Source: Candidatus Azobacteroides sp. (lineage in GTDB: Bacteria > Bacteroidota > Bacteroidia > Bacteroidales > Azobacteroidaceae). From it: a DNA stretch of 50,317 nt. Positions 43,502 through 50,317 of this stretch are shown here, piece by piece. Location: NCBI GenBank assembly GCA_009783445.1, contig WRFY01000115.1, positions 1 to 50,317 of the forward strand. The letters are read 5' to 3'. The notes below the pieces were generated by a model that worked only from the letters and a program-made list of their open reading frames with translations, was not told where the DNA came from and searched no databases. Within the stretch, counting starts at the first letter, position 1. The number at the start of each line of letters is the position of its first letter. The position numbers and the translations under genes are program-made.

Positions 43502-44521
43502 ATGATAGATAAGCAGGTAATTGATTTTGCAGAGCAAAACTGGGAAGAACAGATAATGGCAATCAATCATCAAGAAATTTGTAAATTATATTTAAAAAAC
43601 TATGATGAAAGGAAAATTAATCTGAACGATTTAGATATAAATACAAAATTGCAAGATGTTTTTTTTTATACAGGTTATCTATCTTCGCTGCCTAATTTTA
43701 TTATCGAGCAGGATTTCATTAATTATCTAGCGATTAACGATGTATATATTGAAGGAGACATTATAAATTTAGGAGACTTGAAACCCATGCCCATCAGTAT
43801 TGGATTGTATGATAAAGGAACGAATATCTTTCCTAAAAGCGTTTCCAAACTTATTTCGTTATTCTCGCTTAGCATTCAAAATTCTAATATTGTAACCATC
43901 GATGCATCTTTTGAGAAATTACAGAATTTGACGCATTTGTGGTTTCGAAGTAATGCAAAATTAAAAACCTTTCCTAAAGGATTAGAAAAATGCAAAAAGT
44001 TAAAATTTGTGGAACTCTTTGGCTGCGATAAGATCGATCGAATTGAAATTGGAATGGAGAATGCAATAAAGGAAATGCGAATAGGAAGTTGGTCTGAAAA
44101 TTACGAAATTCCTCAGGGATTTAACCAATTAACTTCTTTAGAAATATTAAACATAGATAATCAAAAGAAGGTGGTCGATCTCTCATTTTTAACTGATCTC
44201 CCAAATTTGCACGAATTGAGAGTAGCCTCAATAGACAGGGTCAACATGGGAAAAATATCGGAGGCTGTCTTTTTGAAATCTTTAAGAGTAGGGTCTTTGG
44301 CTTGTCAGGGAGTAAATGAAATTCCTGCATGTTTTGAAAAACTACAAAATTTAGAAACCCTCCGTTTTATGCCTCAAGGCGCTTTGGATATAGATCAGTT
44401 GATAAGCGTTATGCAGTCATTGCGTTCTTTAAAGGAATTGTGGCTGGATAATATCATACTTAGTAAAGCAGAACTTAGCAAACTAAGAAGACGATTGAAA
44501 ATAAAGATCAGTAATAAATGA
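43502..44521 (+). CDS. Leucine-rich-repeat protein, hypothetical
   Basis: 339 aa without signal or membrane segment, so probably cytosolic. From about residue 125 it has repeats of the LxxLxxLxF type (SLSIQNSNIVTIDASFEKLQ, NLTHLWFRSNAKLKTFPKGL, TSLEILNIDNQKKVVDLSFL, NLETLRFMPQG). The N-terminal 100 residues are of unknown fold. LRR proteins usually bind other proteins; the partner is unknown. It follows the membrane protein gene by 5 nt and precedes a lipoprotein gene. Confidence 0.75.
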   Translation: MIDKQVIDFAEQNWEEQIMAINHQEICKLYLKNYDERKINLNDLDINTKLQDVFFYTGYLSSLPNFIIEQDFINYLAINDVYIEGDIINLGDLKPMPISIGLYDKGTNIFPKSVSKLISLFSLSIQNSNIVTIDASFEKLQNLTHLWFRSNAKLKTFPKGLEKCKKLKFVELFGCDKIDRIEIGMENAIKEMRIGSWSENYEIPQGFNQLTSLEILNIDNQKKVVDLSFLTDLPNLHELRVASIDRVNMGKISEAVFLKSLRVGSLACQGVNEIPACFEKLQNLETLRFMPQGALDIDQLISVMQSLRSLKELWLDNIILSKAELSKLRRRLKIKISNK

Positions 44522-44567
44522 CCTAACTATCAAAATGAATGAGTTTTTAAGAGGTTATAGAACTAAA

Positions 44568-44990
44568 ATGGATTCCAATAAAAAAACAGGGTTAATCATA
44601 CTATCCGTAACACTGATGTTTTACTCGTGCAGTTCAGTAGTACGTCTTGCAAAAAGCGATGAAAAAGCGGCAATACAACTTGCTCCGCCTACACAAGCGG
44701 TCTTTTTTGTTGCAAAAGAAAATGTTGTTGCCAATGTAAATTTAGAAAAACATACCAGAGAAGCAGACCGACTCTACGATAAATATGGTCCCGCCACGGA
44801 GATATTTCTTATCGGAAGAACCAATGCCCAAACCTTTATTTTCAACAACAAAGAAAAAAAATGGCATGTCGATGTAAACAAACTTAAAAATCAATCGGCC
44901 ATGATCTTATTCGACGGTAAGCACAAACCATTTATAACATACAATGTTAATAAATACGAAAAAACAATTTTAAAACGGATCGTGAATTAG
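44568..44990 (+). CDS. Hypothetical lipoprotein
   Basis: About 140 aa. Starting at the ATG at 44568 gives a lipoprotein signal (MDSNKKTGLIILSVTLMFYS, Cys21 next). The open frame begins at 44535 but the shorter start is the better signal peptide. The mature part has a mixed fold with TQAVFFVAKENVVANVNLEK and FLIGRTNAQTFIFNNKEKKW. No family recognised. It lies 46 nt after the LRR gene and 16 nt before the DUF3795 gene. Confidence 0.6.
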   Translation: MDSNKKTGLIILSVTLMFYSCSSVVRLAKSDEKAAIQLAPPTQAVFFVAKENVVANVNLEKHTREADRLYDKYGPATEIFLIGRTNAQTFIFNNKEKKWHVDVNKLKNQSAMILFDGKHKPFITYNVNKYEKTILKRIVN

Positions 44991-45006
44991 TAAAAAAGCA
45001 TAAGAT

Positions 45007-45441
45007 ATGAATAAAAAATATATCGGTTATTGCGGCATTTACTGCGAAAATTGTGCGGTCAAGGTAAAAGTTGAACCTGCATCAAAAATTTTGTATGCGG
45101 AAATGAAAAAAGCGGGATTTGAAGAAATAATGCATTTGCTTCCCGATGGCGATCGATTTTGGTCGTTTATAGAAGGCATGGCTGTTCACGGCGTATGTGC
45201 CTCTTGCAAAGAAGGAGGCGGAAATCCCGAATGTGCCGTCAGAATATGTGCAAAAGAGAAAAACATCGAAATATGTGCATCATGCGAGAGTTATCCTTGC
45301 GAGAAGTTTGCAGAATTGTTTAAAGGATACCCCCTCCTTCCCCACGATAACTCGATATTTCGTGAGAAAGGAATGGAAGCATGGTCAAAACTTCAAGAGG
45401 AACGCAAAAAAAGAGGATTTACTTATGCGGATGAAAAATAA
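45007..45441 (+). CDS. DUF3795 cysteine-rich protein
   Basis: 144 aa. It opens IGYCGIYCENCAVKVK and carries further paired cysteines in GVCASCKEGGGNPECAVRIC and IEICASCESYPCEKF, the layout of the DUF3795 family, which likely binds zinc or an Fe-S cluster. Function unknown. Last of the plus-strand accessory genes; the minus-strand accessory block begins 160 bp further on. Confidence 0.9.
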   Translation: MNKKYIGYCGIYCENCAVKVKVEPASKILYAEMKKAGFEEIMHLLPDGDRFWSFIEGMAVHGVCASCKEGGGNPECAVRICAKEKNIEICASCESYPCEKFAELFKGYPLLPHDNSIFREKGMEAWSKLQEERKKRGFTYADEK

Positions 45442-45603
45442 ATTTAAGAACATAATTCAATACATTTCCATTCTTTCGAACAACTGCGTTTTCATTGCAT
45501 TCGGAGCAGAAACAATGAAAATGCAGGTGAATGAAAACTGCCCATAAACGCATGCCCTGACGCCCAAAGCGCTCGTTGCAGGCCGACTGTTTTCGCCAAA
45601 CCT

Positions 45604-46254
45604 CTATTTATTTTCAATTTTGGCATAAATATTCCCTTTCCAATACATTTGTTCATTGTGATTTTCATCGAAGCCAAAATCAAAATCAAATGCGGCTTTT
45701 AGTATTCCTTTATTCCATAATTTTTTGTCAATTACCATTTGTCCGCTTTTACAAGGATAAGTTATATCATTGCTATCTATGCCGATTAGAACGATGGTCG
45801 GTTTTACGATGTTTTCAGTTATTACCAAATTCAAACTACTATGGGTTGCCGCATTATTTAGTGTGAAACACACTGTTGTATCTTTGTTAATTTTTTCGAC
45901 AATTACATAATCTGTATCTGCCCATTCGTAGGTCCAAGCATCCGATTTTATGGAATGAAAAAGGTGTGTTGTGTCAAGCAATTGATAAAATGATGCTAAC
46001 GAGTCTTCGTAAATTTTCCCGTTTTCATCTATCATGTTGTATATTTCAGGAGGACAAAGTCCGTCGCAACTTAACTGGCCAAATTCATTCCTGTAAACGC
46101 CTTCCGGATAAGACCAACTATCCTTAAATGAAAAGTCTCCGGTCAAATTGTCAACCCATTTCAATAACGCTTCTCCTGAATTTAAATTCTTTTTGCTTGT
46201 CGTTCCGCAAGAAGTTAAGAAAATGAATAATAAAAAATATACCAATTGTTTCAT
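45604..46254 (-). CDS. Hypothetical lipoprotein
   Basis: 216 aa with lipobox FLTSC (Cys16). The mature protein includes LSCDGLCPPEIYNMIDENGK, DSWSYPEGVYRNEFG and a C-terminal beta-rich part ending DFGFDENHNEQMYWKGNIY. I cannot assign a family. It is the last gene of a run of minus-strand accessory genes that reaches back to 50241. Confidence 0.65.
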   Translation of the reverse strand: MKQLVYFLLFIFLTSCGTTSKKNLNSGEALLKWVDNLTGDFSFKDSWSYPEGVYRNEFGQLSCDGLCPPEIYNMIDENGKIYEDSLASFYQLLDTTHLFHSIKSDAWTYEWADTDYVIVEKINKDTTVCFTLNNAATHSSLNLVITENIVKPTIVLIGIDSNDITYPCKSGQMVIDKKLWNKGILKAAFDFDFGFDENHNEQMYWKGNIYAKIENK

Positions 46255-46362
46255 TTTATCTGCATTGTTTTTTTTGCTTTATACACAATTTTCAATCGTT
46301 TTCTGTCTTATTTTTAGGATATTTCTGCGGACATACCCTGCTTTCATATAACCGCTTCGTGA

Positions 46363-47121
46363 TCAATTGCCGTTTTTGATTTTAAACCAATCATATTCTT
46401 TGTCATCAAGTAAATGGTTTGCTTGTAATTTTGCTCGTTCGCTTTCATTCTGTTTAATTTTTTTAACCAATGGTTCTAATTCACTTAAATAGTTCTCAAG
46501 TGTGAGCCCATCACACTTAGTTTTTCCAAAACGTAAATAATGTAAAACTAAAATCTGCCTTTCCTCATCGTTACTTGAAAGCGCTTCTTTTATTGCATTA
46601 AATCTTGTCCACGTGTCTTTATTTTCGTTCCACCATTCAGAAACTTGATTTGCAAGCATTAATCTATATTCAATAAGTTTTTGGCGAGAAGTTTTGTCCT
46701 TAAAGTCAATATCATGGCTACCTGTTTGTAAATATGAATTATAATTTTGTATATGCAAATCCATCAATTGTTCTTCATTAATTGTCAAGTTACGATAACC
46801 AAAATTCTGAAATGTTATCTCTTCTAATACCCAAGCCGCCCTCACGCAAATCCAATCAATATCATAATATACAACACCGCCGTGTCCATAAAATGTTTCT
46901 GCTCCCGGATAGATCAAATCAGCCGTATTTTTAAGTTTTACATAAGAAGTGTCTTTAAGTAATTCTATAAGCATAGGTATTGCTTCCTTTTGCAAATTTT
47001 CAATGCTGTCTTTTATTAATCGAACTTCAGACCACTCCGCTTGGTTGAATTTATAAATCATAGCATCAAGCCGTATCTGTGAAAAACACAAGTTGAAAAT
47101 CAGAAGCAACACTAATACCAT
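46363..47121 (-). CDS. Hypothetical secreted HEAT-like protein
   Basis: About 252 aa when begun at the ATG at 47121, which has AGGAG eight bases upstream and gives a clean signal peptide (VLVLLLIFNLCFSQ). A longer frame starts near 47232, overlapping the previous gene's stop. The mature part is helical with EAIPMLIELLKDTSYVKLKN and GHGGVVYYDIDWICVRAAW, then LEEITFQNFGY, suggesting a HEAT-like repeat scaffold. Function unknown. Confidence 0.6.
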   Translation of the reverse strand: MVLVLLLIFNLCFSQIRLDAMIYKFNQAEWSEVRLIKDSIENLQKEAIPMLIELLKDTSYVKLKNTADLIYPGAETFYGHGGVVYYDIDWICVRAAWVLEEITFQNFGYRNLTINEEQLMDLHIQNYNSYLQTGSHDIDFKDKTSRQKLIEYRLMLANQVSEWWNENKDTWTRFNAIKEALSSNDEERQILVLHYLRFGKTKCDGLTLENYLSELEPLVKKIKQNESERAKLQANHLLDDKEYDWFKIKNGN

Positions 47122-47224
47122 ATAGTATCTCCTATAGTTATTGCTAACCTGTTTGTCTGTTCGAGTTTTTGTTCTTTTTGTAAAAATCATAATATGTTTA
47201 TTATTAAAGCATTTACTTTTATTG

Positions 47225-47734
47225 TTACTCATTTTTATTGTTGCCGATTTTCTTAAATAAATTACCCATATCGTTTGCAATAACGCTAATTACAGCCTCT
47301 GCATAGCATGCAGCAAAAGGAAGCAACGGCATTAATAACCTTAAAATTACAGAGTGTTTTTTTAGAAAAATTACAGCAAAAGCAATCGCGACAAAAATAA
47401 TCAATGTAATTAAAGTAAAAAGTAAATCGGCAATATATTTACGGCTAACTGCCGTCAGTAACCTGCAATATACTAATTTCCAAGAAAAAATTGCGGCATA
47501 AGCGCCTCCGCCAAAAGCGCCAAAGACCAAAATTAATTCCAAGAAAGAAACTGATTTATGAATGAAAAACGACCCAAACAAAAAGTAAGCGGAAACAAAG
47601 CCTATCAACAGTGAAATAAGCGACTTCAACAATTGTTTACGCGGCTTTGCATAACCCCATTTCACCATATTGCGCATCACTATCAAATCTTCTACTTCAA
47701 AAGTTTCTTCGCTTTCTTCCAATTGCTTTTTCAT
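47225..47734 (-). CDS. Hypothetical multi-pass membrane protein
   Basis: 169 aa with a short acidic N-terminus, four probable membrane helices (about 38-58, 66-86, 105-127, 130-155) and a small C-terminal tail. No family recognised. It follows the SUKH gene after an 81-bp spacer that shares short motifs with another spacer of this tract (49452-49542). Confidence 0.6.
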   Translation of the reverse strand: MKKQLEESEETFEVEDLIVMRNMVKWGYAKPRKQLLKSLISLLIGFVSAYFLFGSFFIHKSVSFLELILVFGAFGGGAYAAIFSWKLVYCRLLTAVSRKYIADLLFTLITLIIFVAIAFAVIFLKKHSVILRLLMPLLPFAACYAEAVISVIANDMGNLFKKIGNNKNE

Positions 47735-47824
47735 TTTTTTATGTCCTTTGAACTATCCGCGAGCCGATGTCCCGCCTGAGCTATACCACTCGCTATAGGC
47801 AGGCGTTTCTGTCGGTTATAACCG
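47735..47824. other. Spacer with boundary motifs and palindrome (accessory tract)
   Basis: On the minus strand this 3' spacer of the SUKH gene starts with the palindrome CGGTTATAACCG (47813-47824, overlapping the stop) and contains CCTGCCTATA and AAAGGACATAAA. The spacer after the PmeII gene (49452-49542) also has CCTGCCTATA and AAAGGACATAAA in the same order. Confidence 0.45.
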
Positions 47825-48475
47825 TCGAAATCTATATATTTCCAATTCTTTCATGTCTTCTTCTGTCCGTGTCGAAGCAAAAATGGCGTCTGCCAAGTTT
47901 CCTTTCTCGTCCGAGAAATGCCAAATTAATTTTCCGCCATTTTGATAAACCACAAGTTCGTTATGCTCCACAACTTTTTTGTAATCCACTGTAATATTGA
48001 CGAGAAATTGCATATAGTTTTCTCTGCTGTCAAAGTTGCTTTCATAAACGGCGCTTCCATATTCATAACCACCCTGTGCACACTGATAATACAGGAGAAT
48101 TATCAAAAAATCCGTAAGCGTTACTTCTTCCGAATGTCCTTCGGGATCATCGCTTTCAATGTCTGTACATTGAAAAACGGTCTCGTTTTCTGTATCCCGA
48201 ATGTTTATTCCCCAATAACAAACGCCTTGATTTTCTTCCAAAAAAATAAGCATTTTATCTTTAATGTACGGCTCAATAAATTGTTCAAACGAACTTGTAA
48301 ACAGCTCTAAATTTCCAACGAGCAAGTAAAAATCTCGCAATGCTGTCGGCAATTTCATACCACACGCATTTTCTACCGTTTCAATCTCGGGTATGCTCAT
48401 TCCGTCTTTTTCTGTCAAATGCCGGCCTAAAAGATTTTCGGCTATTGTTCTTATTTTACTGTTCCCGTTTTCCAT
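47816..48475 (-). CDS. SMI1/KNR4 (SUKH) family protein
   Basis: 219 aa, no signal. The block SIPEIETVENACGMKLPTAL with RDFYLLVGNLELF is the N-terminal part of the SUKH fold, and LIFLEENQGVCYWGINIRD is its typical middle. SUKH proteins often serve as immunity proteins against polymorphic toxins and contact-dependent nucleases; some are plain regulators. No toxin is adjacent, so immunity is only a possibility. It sits in the run of short minus-strand accessory genes. Confidence 0.8.
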   Translation of the reverse strand: MENGNSKIRTIAENLLGRHLTEKDGMSIPEIETVENACGMKLPTALRDFYLLVGNLELFTSSFEQFIEPYIKDKMLIFLEENQGVCYWGINIRDTENETVFQCTDIESDDPEGHSEEVTLTDFLIILLYYQCAQGGYEYGSAVYESNFDSRENYMQFLVNITVDYKKVVEHNELVVYQNGGKLIWHFSDEKGNLADAIFASTRTEEDMKELEIYRFRRL

Positions 48476-48500
48476 CTTTTTTAATGCACGCTCTTTCTGT

Positions 48501-49451
48501 TTATGGCGACAAACGAGAACGAGAAATTAATTTTTTATAATCAGGTTTATCAAATTCAAATTCATGTTGTTTCATTGTTTCGCAATAGTTTACAATGATT
48601 GGAAAACGCTTGATTTTATCAGCATCAATCATCAAATAAGTAGATTTTCCTTCATTTCCCCAAACAACATTGGTTGATTTATTCTCAAAAACAGCGATTC
48701 CGTTTTTACTGTCGATTATGTGAATTACAAGTTCTCTATTGTGCTCATACATTCCTGTTAAACGAAAACGAAAAGTATGATTGTCTATTTTTTTGAAATC
48801 AATAATTTTGTTTGCAACGGGACCTTCAACTATATAATCAATGAATGTCGTATCTGTAATATTAACTTTGTAATGATTCATAAAGTCTGAGGGGTAGTAA
48901 GTATAGAATTTGCCTTTATATTGGTAAAAAATAACCCATTTTAACGGCAATCCGCTGATAATCTTTCGTTTTAATGCAATGTTGTTTTTTCTCAAGCGTT
49001 CCGCCGAAAAATCGTAACGTTCTTTATCAAATTCATCCCCAATCCCAAAAGAGGAAATCTCTTTATAGAATTGTGATGATTTATTTGTATCGATGAAGAC
49101 CGCAGAATAGTAATCACCTGATTTTTCTCTTACTAAAAAAAGGGTGTCGTGTATTAGGGTGTCGCGACACACCTCAATGGGATTTCCCGTTCTATCTGTA
49201 AACGGAACTCGTGAAGTTACCGTATCTTCCAAAACTTCGTCTTCTCCTGTTGTGGCTGCCTCGTTGTTTTGGCTTGCTTGTCTCTCATTTATTACAGATA
49301 TGCCTAAATACAACATTATTACAAAAGGTAGAAATATTGCCAATAAAATTGAACATATTGCTAAAATCATATATTTCAACCTTTTAATTTTATGATAAAA
49401 CCAAAAACTAAAACCCGCTAACGCAAAAAGCAGTAAACTAATCCAAATCAT
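48501..49451 (-). CDS. Hypothetical membrane-anchored protein
   Basis: 316 aa with two N-terminal helices (about 2-20 and 27-52), an acidic linker and a large outside domain (about 85-316, with GLPLKWVIFYQYKGKFYTYY and FRFRLTGMYEHNRELVIHII). No family recognised. It lies 25 nt upstream of the SUKH gene on the same strand. Confidence 0.6.
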   Translation of the reverse strand: MIWISLLLFALAGFSFWFYHKIKRLKYMILAICSILLAIFLPFVIMLYLGISVINERQASQNNEAATTGEDEVLEDTVTSRVPFTDRTGNPIEVCRDTLIHDTLFLVREKSGDYYSAVFIDTNKSSQFYKEISSFGIGDEFDKERYDFSAERLRKNNIALKRKIISGLPLKWVIFYQYKGKFYTYYPSDFMNHYKVNITDTTFIDYIVEGPVANKIIDFKKIDNHTFRFRLTGMYEHNRELVIHIIDSKNGIAVFENKSTNVVWGNEGKSTYLMIDADKIKRFPIIVNYCETMKQHEFEFDKPDYKKLISRSRLSP

Positions 49452-49542
49452 TCCTCGCTTAGCTCTTTAATATTGCTAACTATAATTTATGTCCTTTATT
49501 GTATTTCTGTTAACGCTACACTGTCCATTATAGGCAGGATTT

Positions 49543-50241
49543 TTACCTTTTCATCTTTCCCGAATTGAATTTCACCAGTTTTCCCCACTCAATTTCTCCC
49601 TTGTCGTTGCAGTAAGTATTGGAAAATTCTTTGGTAAACTTGTTAATCATTTGAGCGTATGATTTCTGAAATTCCTCGTTTCGTTCTCTCGCTTTGTTGC
49701 CCAACGGCTCAATAATGTCAATGTACAAATTTTCATTACCCGAAATGAACGACCAAAATTCCTGTCCACAATATTTGAAGTAATCGCCTTTGTCTGGATT
49801 GTTGTCTATTCCGTAGCAACAGCCGTTTACGGCTGTGATATTGAGTTGTGAGTTACTTGTTCTCAAAGTTTTCTTGGCAATTTTAAAGTCTGTAATCATT
49901 TTTGAAATCTGACTACTATTCCCCCAATTCGGTCCTGATTTTATCGTAATAATGTACCTAACTCCGTCATTGTCAAATTCGAGGTCAATGTTGGGAATGC
50001 CCGATTTTCTTCCGTCATACACTTTTTCGTTTATGAAAATTGCCAATCCTTCGAGCCAATCGCCGAAAATTGTTTCCTCATTTGAAGAAATGTGGGCATC
50101 AACAATGCCTCTAACAATTTGTTCTGAGGTTGTCGTGTCTTTGGTTTTGAATAAGTACGGATTTTTGCGTTTCAGCGCTTTTTCCAACTTCAGATTGTCC
50201 AAACTTTTTATTCGTTTTTCGTAAAATATAATAAACGTCAT
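49543..50241 (-). CDS. PmeII-family type II restriction endonuclease
   Basis: 232 aa. The family core is KRKNPYLFKTKDTTTSEQIV, EETIFGDWLEGLAIFI, GRKSGIPNIDLEF and RYIITIKSGPNWGNSSQ; the Asp and IKSG pieces look like the PD-(D/E)XK active site. It would cut DNA at a specific site, normally paired with a methyltransferase. No partner gene is visible downstream; it may lie past the window edge. The native N-terminus is uncertain, because the ATG at 50241 lies inside the dispersed repeat that ends at 50317. Confidence 0.85.
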   Translation of the reverse strand: MTFIIFYEKRIKSLDNLKLEKALKRKNPYLFKTKDTTTSEQIVRGIVDAHISSNEETIFGDWLEGLAIFINEKVYDGRKSGIPNIDLEFDNDGVRYIITIKSGPNWGNSSQISKMITDFKIAKKTLRTSNSQLNITAVNGCCYGIDNNPDKGDYFKYCGQEFWSFISGNENLYIDIIEPLGNKARERNEEFQKSYAQMINKFTKEFSNTYCNDKGEIEWGKLVKFNSGKMKR

Positions 50242-50317
50242 TAATATTTACTGATAAGTTTTAATATTTATATTTATTCATTTGATTATAAGTATTTTAA
50301 ATTTATAAATGTGTATT
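50225..50317. repeat. 93-bp dispersed repeat, copy B
   Basis: This matches 10387-10479 with about 9 substitutions and no gaps up to the window edge, so it may extend beyond. It overlaps the first codons of the PmeII-type gene. Confidence 0.75.

Noticed and set aside
47735..47824. True integron attC site
   Set aside because: The spacers share motifs and a palindrome, but a GTTRRRY core with matching inverse partner could not be found, and no integrase is in the window.
1..50317. tRNA, rRNA or CRISPR loci
   Set aside because: I scanned the spacers for tRNA T-arm patterns, rRNA-like blocks and regularly spaced repeats and saw none; a dedicated search could still find a degenerate tRNA.

Overview
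The window is a piece of a Bacteroidota chromosome, most likely order Bacteroidales. Evidence: several Bacteroidetes-type promoters (TAnnTTTG -7 boxes, some with a TTG about 19 nt upstream), the family-level markers DUF5606, DUF3276/PUR, DUF4492-CydAB, a long NusB and a eukaryote-like single-chain GlyRS, and many lipoproteins and TonB-linked barrels. I cannot name a genus. No rRNA, tRNA or CRISPR array was seen.

Region 1 (1-7046) is a peptide-modification and export locus. It holds the edge of an insertion sequence, a radical SAM/SPASM maturase that has lost its start and has a -1 break at a T8 run, a CarboxypepD-reg/TonB-like outer-membrane barrel whose last strand is in the -1 frame after a T6 run, a C39-peptidase ABC exporter and an HlyD-type adaptor. 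The maturase and barrel are much more AT-rich than the exporter. No precursor peptide is visible; it would lie beyond the insertion sequence.

Region 2 (7092-15129): recX, glyS coupled to lemA, an FKBP lipoprotein, an S9 peptidase, and a zinc-type ABC binding protein plus ATPase with no permease beside them. Between the ATPase and the next gene is a promoter-to-terminator unit of about 185 nt with no convincing ORF, a candidate small RNA.

Region 3 (15148-24954) is housekeeping. On the minus strand are nusB, recJ, recQ, GNAT, yajC, ybbR, coaE, DUF5606, an acidic hypothetical and an OmpA/glycine-zipper lipoprotein; a PUR/DUF3276 gene lies on the plus strand.

Region 4 (25086-36304): Bcp peroxidase, Hsp20, a TraB/GumN protein, a nitroreductase, an MBOAT/SGNH acyl-transfer pair, NhaD, and DUF4492-cydA-cydB, where CydA carries an Ala/Gln-rich repeat in its Q-loop, followed by a small outer-membrane protein.

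Region 5 (36623-50317): a solitary single-chain restriction-modification enzyme (nuclease plus N6-adenine methylase) with two strong hairpins inside its coding sequence, panC, a TonB receptor directly upstream of queF, then an accessory tract of small hypothetical proteins (LRR, lipoproteins, DUF3795, SUKH, membrane proteins) ending with a PmeII-family restriction endonuclease. Two spacers in that tract share boundary motifs. A 93-bp dispersed repeat occurs at the window's right end and again before the S9 peptidase.
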